Of a stretch of DNA of 64,000 bases, positions 49,570-60,600 are shown piece after piece. This DNA is from Moringa oleifera (taxonomy: Eukaryota; Streptophyta; Magnoliopsida; Brassicales; Moringaceae), in NCBI GenBank assembly GCA_021397835.1, contig JAJFZO010000165.1:186001-250000 (forward strand), written 5' to 3'. The position numbers and the translations under genes were made by a program. The notes under the pieces are model-generated. The model saw only the letters and a program-made list of their open reading frames with translations. It had not been told where the DNA came from and searched no databases. Each line of letters opens with the position of its first letter. Position 1 is the stretch's first letter.

Positions 49570-52170
49570 GTTAGTATATAAAACACATGCTTCTAGGGGC
49601 CCAACCAATCTTAACTTATTTCATTCTCTCTGTTCACTTTTTGAAGTTAATGCTGCCTTTGCTCTCTCCTTATTTCCTTGCTCTCACTTGTTGTCCTTTA
49701 TGTTTGTTAATCACATATCACATACACAATTTGTTATCCATGCTTTTCTTGCACTGGCACTGGCTTTTATGATCCACTCCTATTTGTCCTTTGCTCAGCA
49801 AACTACTTGATTTTACTATCCTTTCATGCTTCATATAAAATGTAGCTTATGGTCTTACGAAAGGAAAAGATCAAGGCATTCAACAGAACATGTTCAAATA
49901 TATATTGCGAATATTTCAATGCAATTTTAAAAAGATTTACATGCATGCTTGCAAGTTTGAGATAAGGTACTTATATAAAAGAAGGTTGTAATATTTAGCT
50001 CATTTATTGTTTTAAAATGTATTTAATAGTGATGATTAAGTATAACTTTGAGTTGTAATTTTGATAGTTAATGGTGGCCAAAATTCTATATTTGGTATAT
50101 GCTATTACAATCTAAAGCCATAACTAGGTAGTCGACCTATTCATTCTTTCACTCAATCATCATTATTGGATCTTTGACTAATGGATTTAGTTACACATTT
50201 AAGTTATTTGCTTTTATGTGCATCCTATTTGGAATACACATTTTTATAATAGAATTATGGGCTAAAAGAATATTACTCTTACCTAGTTTTACCTGCAATT
50301 ACAAACATATGTTTTGTTTCAATTTTGCCATCCTATAACATTTGCAAGTGGAGGAGTCCTATGCTTAAAATGCCTCATCTAGAATCATCATCCATTTTGT
50401 TTGATGGTCCTACCTTGAAGAGATTATTGGTATTTGTATATCTGAATTAGGGAACTTGAATGTAGTTTTGGTCTTTTCTTCAAAAAAACTCTTTCTCTAC
50501 TGACCCTTTCTTGGTGGGATTAAAGTACACTAGCATGATTATATTAAATCTCTTGCTTCAAAAGAATTTTACAAATTTTTTTTTACTATCCTTAGAAGTT
50601 AATTTATGCCACTATTTTTATTATTCAATATGAATATTTCTACTGATCTTTCCCAGGATGAGATTGTAATTGCAAAGTGTTATCATACACCTAGTGCTTT
50701 ATGCATAAAAAATGGTTAGGAGTTTTGCCATCTAGAGCATGCAACAGCATGCATTTGGTAAATTCATTATCTATGTCTGCTTCTTGATTACGTTTTTGAC
50801 CAACGGTTCATGTTGACAAAATGCTCTAAGTTACTTGAAATTTTCAAAAATAATGTATCTTAATGTTACTTATGATCAGTAAGGTTGTTATTTTTAAAAT
50901 GTTTTATCCATCGTGACATTTTTTTTCAATGTACTTCTCTTTGCCTTTAGTGTTAGGATTAAATTTTAGGATGCTACTCAATCTTTTGGATAGAAGAATA
51001 CTTCCACATTAGAGTAATAAATTTATTATTCATGGAAATGCTTTAATTAAATGCCTGAAATTTAGATAGACTCGATTTTTGGCTTCCTTGTTGAGCAATG
51101 GGAGGATCATTTGCCTTCTGACTATTTGCTTAAAGAAGCTTCCATTGATCAACCCTTTCAAGAAGACTCTTGTTGTTGTCACTTCTTATTCATGATATTT
51201 CAATTTCTTTTCAATATGTTATTCAAGTTGACCCTTAGTTTGTCTTTGATGTGCAAGAAATGCCTGAAATTGTGTTCAAGAATGATAGAAACTTGAGTTT
51301 CATCTAAAATTTTTTTGCTGTACACATAGTTTCTATTATTTGTTTGAGAAATTTATATATAATTTAGAAAAATTATTGCTAAAATGTTGCATATGCTACG
51401 TGAAAACATCATTTATTTATCAGCATATAATTGGGTTCTTTAATCAACATTCCTGAACTTCAGTTAAAGGAAATTTCTAGAAAGTTTGGCAAGAAATTGA
51501 GGAAAAGAGAAGAATGTTTGTAGAACACTTGTGAACAAATGCTAAATAAAATAAATGTAGCACGACTGGTAAGAAAGGACAAAATAAATACTAACCTTAG
51601 AATCACTTTCCTCATCTTTTAGGACTTGCAGGAATTAGAATGTTTACACTGAGATCCCTATAACCACCGAAATATGAAACAATTAAATTCACTATTATCT
51701 TCATGGGTATGGACTTTTATTTAAACATATCTCAAAATAAATTGTATTTCTTCATTATCATTTTCTTTTTTGCACTTGTTGATAAATTGATGTGCTTTTC
51801 TGAATCTGAGCTGACAAGGAGAGTATATTTGGATTGTATGGGTTAGGGCTGCCATATGTGAATCATATCAAGGAACTATTTCTTATTTTCTTTAACTTTG
51901 TCAAATTTATGTTATTTTTCTTTTTCTGTCTTGCTTGAGTATTTGTGTTACTTTTGCATGTCTTTCTGTGGATAACGTATATGTACATGTGGTTGTATTT
52001 CTCTGTGTGCTTGTGCTTTGTGTTTGCCTTTTTAATCTAATTAAGTATGCCAACTATTTGTTTTGGTATTATTTTATTAAAATTTAATGGTCAATTTTTA
52101 TCAAGTCTCATGACCAATGTGTCTTTTTCTCTGTAACTATTTGAAGATTCTCTATTTCTAATCTTTTTAA
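49570..52170. other. No gene recognised
   Basis: AT-rich intron-like or intergenic DNA. Short open frames here are low-complexity. No RNA gene or element end seen. Confidence 0.5.
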
Positions 52171-52570
52171 ACCCTTAGAAATGGTGATAATTGATGAAAA
52201 AATCATTATATTGCCTAGTGGCAACTCTTCCATCTGTCAGTAATGTCTGAATTATTAGAGATGCCATTAAAGGAAGTATTATCAAAGGACTTGGCGAGTA
52301 TTTTGAAGGTAGAGAGGGCCTTAGCAAGTTTGAGTGGTTACACGAGAATAAGGAAACTGGGTTAGTGTAACTTTGTTTTCTGTAGATCATTATATGCTCT
52401 AGTATTTATTTATCATGTGCCTTTTAAGATGCTATTGGTTTCATTTACATTTTGTTAGCTAAACTTATGACATGCTTTTACATCATAGATTAGATATTTT
52501 TCTAGAAATAATTAACTAGTACTATATCCTTTAATTCCTTAAAAGTTTCATTTTTGTACAAACTTATTTG

Positions 52571-52756
52571 ATGAAGCTGCAATAAAGATAGGGAGGATAT
52601 ATAATGCTAATATTGATGATGTGGGGGTATTGACTAGTGGCTATCTACACTCCAATAAGAGGACAGTATTGAGGGCCAACCTATTTCTTCATCAACAGAA
52701 CCAATCAAACCTATTTATGCATCAACAGAACCAATAATTGGTGGTAATGTGTAGAG
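52571..52756 (+). other. Exon-like island with 30-nt tandem repeat, unassigned
   Basis: One plus frame reads DEAAIKIGRIYNANIDDVGV. In another, PISSSTEPIKPIYASTEPI shows a 10-codon tandem duplication (52,681 and 52,711) before TAG. It resembles a decayed coding exon. The family is unknown. Confidence 0.3.
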
Positions 52757-52992
52757 CAATATCCTTATTTTTATGGCTTTTCCCTTTCATTTTTTAGGCA
52801 AAATATTTTCAATGTCTTACAAGTGAATATTCAATTTTTGTTTTGATGTTTTAGAGCATCTAAAAAAAAACTAGTATTGCAATTTTCTTTTATTTTATAT
52901 ACCTTGTTATGTATTTCAACATAAAGAATTAAGTGGTCAAAGGGTTTATATGTTATTGTTCTTTTTATTTTTACATTATGGTAACAAGTATG

Positions 52993-53085
52993 CAGGTTTT
53001 GTATAAACAATTTTCTTGATGTTCACTACTTAAAGAAAAATTATACAAATTTATATATGCCATTTGGTAATTTGGCTGACCTCAA
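52993..53085. repeat. Dispersed intron repeat, copy 2
   Basis: Second copy of the segment at 48,116-48,215, starting TGCAGGTTTTGTATAAA. No transportin exon precedes it here. Confidence 0.6.
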
Positions 53086-53839
53086 TTGGTAAGTTCTTGA
53101 ATGTATTGCAACTGATACTCTAAACCTTTGGCCTTTGATTAGCCTTCCTAAGTTAAATGTTTGAATTGTTTTATACAACAAAGACTAATTATAACATGAT
53201 TAGATATTCTTATCCCCATAACCTTTTCTTATTTTTACTCAATTCTTTTTTTTTAAATTTTTTTCTTTTCTAATTTTTTCACACTTTAGGAAGAAAAATG
53301 TATTGTATGACTCCTAGATGTTTTGTAAGGATTTAAGTGTTTGCCTTCTTAGTGATTTCTGCTTATTTGTTCATTTCTATTAACTTATAGAGCCTGATAT
53401 TCATAAAGAAGTGAAACGGTTGATATTGAAACAGTGAAATTTAAGGTATGAACATATTTTTAGTTTTTTGCTGGCTTTTCTCTTATATAACCAGTGCCAG
53501 TACACATGGCCTAAGAAGTGGAAGTCATCTCATAATTTTTAAAGCAGCTAAGGGGTTGTTTAATGGTGATGTTGTAGAACTGGGTAGAGATGTTTTTAGG
53601 TTTTTGCATACAATTATGTGTACTCAGAGTTTCTCTAATTTTATTCTTTTTACGAAAGTTGACAAGATCTTAGGAATGTTACTATGGTAGATTCATAACT
53701 TTATATTTATTTTCTTTTGATGTTAGGCCTTTTGTTATTTGTTTGATGGATTCATTCTTATTTGTCAAGCAATCTTTCTTGTGATTGAGACCTTTCGAGT
53801 TAGGCCTTCTGTTGCTTGTTCCTTACCAAGATTTATCAT

Positions 53840-55330
53840 GGAGATCAGCAAATTACGCTTTTGTTTAAGCATATAGAATGAAACTTTTTGTTTAGACCTT
53901 TTTATTTCAATGAAAGTTAATCTTCTAGTCACTTTATTTTTTAAATCAAGTTCATGTTTCTTTTTGTCACTTCTATTACTTAACTAATCTTTCTTTATTT
54001 GCATTTGATATTTTTATGGAGATCAGCAAATTAATCAACATGCAGCATCTAGTAAGTGTTATCCAATTGGGTCTGTTCATAGTATTTATAGATCCTTTTT
54101 GAAAACACCTTACATTATAAGTTACTCATCATATAGTGTCATGATCACCAAAAAGGTTATTGTTGATCTTAATTTTGTGAATTATGCTTTTTTTTATGTG
54201 GAACTATTTAAGCAGAATAGAAAAATAAGGAGAATGAGTCATCATTTTTAAATATTCTTTTATTAATAAGTGACTTTACACTAATTTGATCCACTGCTTT
54301 ATGGATCTGTTTGGTGAGACATAGCCTTTTTTTCAAATGAGGTTAGGGGAATAAGTTGTAGTTATATGGAGTTAAGAAATGGATTGGCATCAATCAATGC
54401 AAGGCCTGTTTTATTCTTTTGCATGCAACCAAAATAAGATAATCTTTCTCTCTCCTGCTTTTAATCTATCACTTGCATATATGTATGTTTATGAACCTAA
54501 TAATATATGCATATCAAAATAAGACCGTAGATTTAACACCTAATAAATTAGGTAATGCATCCAATCTTGTTTGTAAGCATAAAAACTGAACTTTTTTCTT
54601 TAGTTTTCTTTATTTTAATGAAGGTTAATTTTTCATTCACTTCAATTTTTTAATCTAGTTAGTCCTTTTTTTTTTTTTTGAAGTTGATATTCCCATGGAG
54701 ATCTACAAAATCAATAATATGCAGCAGGTAGTAAGTATTGTTTGATCATCTGTGGTTATAGTATTTATGGATCCTTTGCAGGAACACCTTTACCTTTATT
54801 AAGCTAGGATAGGCACTCATCACTTTGGGTTTTGATGTTTTGAATTGTACTCATTTTTATGTCATTTTTGAACTAGAATAGAAAAACAAAAGGAGTTAGC
54901 CATCATTTCTAAATGTTTTGGAGTTAGCCACCATTTCTAAATGTTTTTTTAATAGGAATCTTATTTACTAGTTTGATTCATAACTTTTTAGATATATTCG
55001 AGTGAGACAGAGCCATCAATTTTATGTAGAAGGTATAGTTATATAGAAATTGATAGTAATCATCCAAAACAAGTTTGCTCCATTCTTTGCATGCAACCTA
55101 AAAAAGGCATTCTTCTTGTCTCTTGTTTTCAATTTATAATATTCTTGTCTGCATGCCTTTTACCTTATTTGCGTATGTAATTGTATATATATGTTTTTGA
55201 AGAAGTTTTTTAGCAAGAGAGTTCTTTGCACATTCTTGTTTCAACATGCAATAGATTATGTGACGCTTATACTCTTTTTGAACATATGAATTGAACTTTT
55301 TTCTTTGGTATTTGCATTTCAAACTTCATG
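53840..55330. repeat. Imperfect direct repeats, period about 0.7 kb
   Basis: The phrase ATGGAGATC(A/T)(G/A)CAAA recurs at about 53,838, 54,016 and 54,691. The last two are followed by CAACATGCAGCA- or AATATGCAGCA-like bases and a GTAAGT-like site, then a shared ATCC-TTT run. The preceding TGAACTTTTTTCTTT phrase is also repeated (about 54,588 and 55,290). One encoded reading is MEISKLINMQHL, possibly a duplicated exon end. Gene unknown. Confidence 0.45.
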
Positions 55331-55499
55331 GTGCTTTTGAAGTAATGCTTTGGCTGAAAGATGAGGAACTTTGCATCATATATGTCTCTTTTGGTTATAA
55401 CTTTTTTTCAACCCTTTTATGTAGATATTGTTGCTATTTATTTTGGGGTTACGTTTTAACGGCTACTATTGTAGATTTGATAATTTTTACTAGTTGCAT

Positions 55500-56420
55500 A
55501 TTTTAGTGATATATGTGCTCAAATTATAATAACCTTTAATGTATTATTATTATTTTCCTTTCACATCAAGCATCCATCAAATCGATTTGTGACTCTAGTG
55601 GAGTTCTTAAAATAACAGTAGAAGTAAGTTAAGATAAATCTTTTCTTCATACCATTAGCTTCAAATTTATTAAATTGATAAATTTTTTCTTTTGTTTGCT
55701 TGAGGCTATCTTGGTGCTTGGCATAAGGACAAAGCTAGAAGCACTATGGGCGTTGGGTGAGCGTGACAAAGAGGTACATATAATTCCCTAATTTGGGTTC
55801 CTTTCTCTTGAAAAAATAATAATTTGGCATTAAATGTTGAATAACAAGCTTGAAAATTATTGAATGTGATGCAAGTGATGCAATTTAGGTCTTTTACTGT
55901 AGTGGATAATGGAAACAAATAGGCAAGTTAGCAAATGGAGAATTATTATTAATATTCAAGGTTTTGGGATTATGGCTTTTAATGTTCAATCACTACACTC
56001 TTGATGAGATAGTGAGCATAGGTTTAATGGCGTAACTTGCTTGAGATTATGATTCATTTTTATTCTTTTTGCTATATAGTTTTCACATGCTTATTTGGTT
56101 CTTGTCATAGCATAAGGCTTAGCCAGACTAAAAGTAGAAAAAAGTTAATAGTCCTAATTATGATTCTTTTTATTATTGGTTCTAAAAGTTCTGTGTGGAT
56201 AATGAAGAATTTTTAAAGCTATTGGATGTGATTAAAGGTGTGAGAGAACTGGTAGGTTGTAAAGAAATGATAGTGCACCACAAATTTATTTATTTATTTT
56301 TGTAAGATGTTCAATAATTATTGCTTAACTAAAGAATTATGATTGATCAACGTGGTTAACAAAGAGGTGTAGTTGTATAGATAAGCACTTATTTTTCCAT
56401 TATGTAATTTCGTGTTTTGT
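55500..56420. other. No gene recognised
   Basis: AT-rich. A short plus frame near 55,707-55,775 (ILVLGIRTKLEALWALGERD) and another near 56,192-56,307 (NEEFLKLLDVIKGVRELVG) look partly coding, but no family is recognised. Confidence 0.35.
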
Positions 56421-57600
56421 TTATCGTTGTTATAGTTGTGCTTTTACTTGCCTTTTATTCTTGTTCATTATTTTTTGTTTTATATTTTTTTATGTTTGTT
56501 ATCTCTTATTTTATTTTATACTTGTTTTTTAGTCTTTACTTTTGTTTATGTCTTTGTTTTATTTCTTTTATGTTTATTCTCTATTAGTTTTGTTTTTTTT
56601 GTAGCTATTATTTTCTTTATAGTATTTTTGCTTCTTTTTTTTTTTTGGTTTTTGTGTTTCTTCTTTTTTATTTTGTTTATGGTATTCTTTCTTTCTTTTT
56701 TATTCTTACACTTAAGCTCTACTATTTCTTCTTTGTTTTTATGCTTCTTTTCAACTATTTTATTTTTACTTGTTTTAAGTTTTTTTTGTTCATTGTTTTG
56801 TGTTTATTCTATGATGTTGCCATTGTTGTTCGGTTTATCTTTTGTTCTTGTATCTATTTTCTATTTTTATGTTCTTATGCTTGCTTTGTTTGTATGTTGT
56901 TTTGTACTCAATTCTTGAACTTATTTTCTATTCTAGGTTTTCTACTTTTGTGCTTGCTCTTAGTTATCTATTTTTGTGCTTGTTTTTTGTATTGTATTTG
57001 TATTTATTATTATTTTTTGTTCTTTGCTTATGATCTTTATACTGTTTTTACTTTACATTTTTTTTTGCTTATGTCTTATTATCTATTTTTATACTAGCTC
57101 TATATTGTTGTTTATTTCTCTTTCTTTTTTTTTTTTTTAATTCTTGTATGTTTTTAATATTTTGTTTCTTCTTGGCTATGTGTTCTTGTTTATGTTCTTT
57201 GTTGTCATGTTTATATTTTTATTTTTGTAAATTTTTATGTTGTTTTTTTCCTTATGCTTGTCTTTCTTTTTTGTTTGCTTTTGTTTTATGATCTCTCTTT
57301 TAGCATATTTTCTCTATTTTTTTACATTGTCTTTAATTCATGAGTTTATTTTTTTCTTATCTATCTTTGTGGTTCTGTTATATGATTGTCTAGGGTTTAA
57401 GGTCTATGTTTTAGGATCTGAGGTCATTGTATGTTATTTGTTGTCAATTTTTTTGTCATTTTTATGTTTTTTTTGGGAGGGGGGTTTTTGCTTAGCTTTC
57501 TTCTTTGTTTGTTTTTATTTTATGATATCTCTTCTAGCATATTTTCTCTAGCTTTTAGATTGTTTTTAATTCAATAGTTTTTTTATATGTCTTTGTGGTT
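56421..57600 (+). repeat. T-rich low-complexity tract
   Basis: About 1.2 kb of plus strand dominated by T with phrases such as TTGTTTTTATGTTCTTG recurring irregularly. The long Phe/Leu frames (56,436-56,918 and others) are by-products of this composition. A piece at 57,260-57,310 recurs at about 57,500-57,550 (TTTATGATATCTCTT-like). Confidence 0.8.
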
Positions 57601-60600
57601 CTTTTGCATTGTTGTATGGGGTTAAAGATCTAGGTTTTGGATCTAGGTATTAGGGTTGAGGATTTAGGTTTTAGGATCTAGGGTCAAGGGCTTAGGTTTT
57701 AGATATAGGTTTTAAGGTCTAGGATTTGAGGTTTTAGGGTCTAAGGTCTAAGGCTTAGGGCGTGGAGTCAAGGGTCTAGGTTCTAAGGTTTGGGGTCTAG
57801 GTTCTAAGATTTAGGGTTTAGATTTTTCAATCTAAGGTCTAGGGCCTGAGTTTAAGGTCTAAGGCTTTGTAGGTTTTAAGGTCTAGGGTTTATGGTGTAA
57901 GGGAAGAATTTTAGTGTCAAGATTTTGCGTTTATGGTCTAAGAACTGGGGTTTAAGGTCTAAAGTACAAGGTCCAACGTTCAAATTCTAGGGTCAAAAGT
58001 TTATGGTTTAGGGTCTAGATTGTAGGATTTAGGGTTAAAAGTTTTAGGTTCTCAGTTCTAAGCTTTAGGGTTTACGATTTTGGGGTCTAAGTTTATAGTT
58101 TTAGGGTTTTAGGGTACAAGTCTATAGTTTTAGGGTTTAGGATCTATGATTTTAGGGTTTAGTTCTACAATTTTAAGGTCAAGTGTCTAGCTTTAATGTT
58201 TTAAGGTATTAAGGTCTAGGATCTACGATTTGAATTCTAGGTTTTAGGGTTTTAGGATTTAAGGTCTAAGGTCCTGTGTTTTAAGGTATAAGACTTAGAG
58301 TATAGGTTTTCGGGTTTAAGGTTTAAGGTCAAGCGTTAAAGATCGAGCGTTTAAGAGTTTAAGATTTCAAGGTTTAGGTCTAAAATTTTTAAGGTCGATG
58401 ATCTAGGTCTAGGATTTTTATGTTTTAAGGTTTTAGGTGCTAGGGTCTAGAGTCTAGGATTTTAAGGTCCAAAGTCTAAGGTTTGAGTTTTACGTTTTAG
58501 GGTTTTGATTCTAAGGTTTTAGGATTTAGGGTTTAAGGTCTTGTGTTTTAAGGTATAGGACTTGGAGTATAGGTTTTCAAGATTTTTGGGTCTAGGATCT
58601 AAGATTTAATTCGAGTGTTTAGAGTTGAGGATTTAAGGTTTTAAGGTTCTTGAGTTTAAAGTTTTAGGTTTTAGAGTTTTAGGATTTTTGTGTGCAGGAT
58701 TTTTGAAGTCTAGGGTGTAGGGTCTAGGATATGGGTTTTAGGGTCTAGCATTTTAGGTTTTAAAGTTTTAGGATTTTTGTGTATAGGGTTTTAAAGCCTA
58801 GGGTCTAAGGTCTAGGATCTATGATATAGGTTTTAGGATTTTAGGTTTTAGAGGTAGGGTTTTAGGGTTAGGGTCTTAGGTTTTAGGGTCAAAGATCTAA
58901 GGTAAGGTTTTAGGGTTAAGGTCTAGGGTTTAAGGTCTTGGATTTAGGACTTAGGATTTTGGTTAAGGTCTAGGGTTTCGGATCAAGGATCTCGGATTTC
59001 AGATCTAGGGTTTACAATCAAGGATCTAGGATTTCAAATCTAGGATTTAGGTCTAGGATTTAGGGTTTAATTTCAAGGTCTGAGGTCTCAGGTCTATGGT
59101 TTAAGAGTTTAAGGTCTAGGATCTAATGTCTAAGGTTTAGGATCTAATATCTAGGTTTAGAAATTAAGGTCCAAGATCTAAGCTTTAGTGTCTAAGGCAT
59201 AGGGCCGAGAGTTTAGGTTCAGGCTCTAAAGTTTAGGATATAAGATTTATGGTCTAGAGGTCTAGGGTATAGAGTTTAGGATTAAAGGTCTAGGGTTTAG
59301 GTCTTAGTGTTCTAAGGTTTTAAGGTCTAAGAATTTCGAGTCTAATGTATAGGTTCCAAGGTTTTGGATTTAAAGGTTTCAATGTTTTAGGATCTAGGTT
59401 TAGGGTTGAGGATTTTAAGGTTTAAGGTTCAAGGTCTAGTGTTGACAGTTTAGTGTTTTAAGGAGACAGTTTAGCGTTTTAAGGTTTAAGGTCTAACATC
59501 TTGGGTATATGGTCTAGGTTTTGAGTTTTAGGGTTTTAAGGTCTAGGACGTTTAAGATCTGTGATCTATTGAATATGGTCAAGGATCTAGTGTTTAGGGT
59601 AGTGTTAAGGTCTAGGGTCTAAGGTTTAGTCTAGGATCTTAGGTCTAGGTTCTGTGGCTCTAGAGTTTTAGGGTAGGGTTTTAGTATAGGGTTTAGCATC
59701 TTGGGTCTAGGTTTTAGAGTCCAGGCTTTAAGGGTCTAGGATCTTAGTTTCAGGTTTTAGAGTTTTAGAGTTTTAAGTGAGGGTACAGAGTCTAAATTAT
59801 AGGAGTTTTAGGGTCTAGAGTTTAAGGTCTAAGGTTTAGTGTCAAGTGTTGTAGGGTCTAGTGTCTAGGATCTAAAATCTAAGGTTTAGGGTAAGGTTAG
59901 AGGTCTAGGGTTTTAGGATCTAAGGTTTTAAAGTCTAGGGTTTTTGGTTCTAATGTCTAGCGTTTTAGAGTTTTAATGTTTTAGAGTCTAAGGTTTTAAG
60001 ATCTAGGATCTAGTGTCTTAAGGTGTTTAAGGTCTTACGATTTTAGGACTTTATGGGTCTACAGTTTAAGGTGTAAGATCAAGGGTCAATCGTCAAGGCT
60101 CTAGGGTTTAAGGTCTAGGATTAAGGTTTTTGGGTTCCAAAATTTTAGGGTCTAAGGTCTAAGGTGTGGCATCAAGGACTTATATTTTAGGGGTTATGGT
60201 CTTGGATTTAGGGTTTATGGTCTTTCATTTTAAGGTTTAAGGTTTAAGGCTTAGGGTAGGGTTTTAGGGTTAAGATTTAGGGTTCAAGGCCTTGGCTTTA
60301 GGATTGAAGGTTTAAGATCTTGGCTTTATGGTTTCGGGTTTAGAGTAAGGTTGTAGTGTTAGGGTTAGAATTTAGGGTTTATGGTTTAGGATTTAGGATC
60401 TAGGATCCAGCATTTAAGGTATAAGGTCTGGGTATAGAGTATAGAATTTAAGTTTTAGGGTTAAGGTTCAAAAATTAAGGGTTTTGGGTTTGTGGTTTAA
60501 AAGTCTAAGGTCTAGGGTAGAGGGTTTAACGTCTCTAAGGTCCAGGGTTTACGATCTAGGAATTAGAGTTTGGGGTCTAGCGTCTGAGGTTTAAGGTATA

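Noticed and set aside
56436..57551. Long Phe/Leu-rich open frames (160, 150 and 104 codons) that look like membrane proteins
   Set aside because: They arise from T-rich low-complexity DNA. Overlapping frames are open together, and there is no motif or exon structure.
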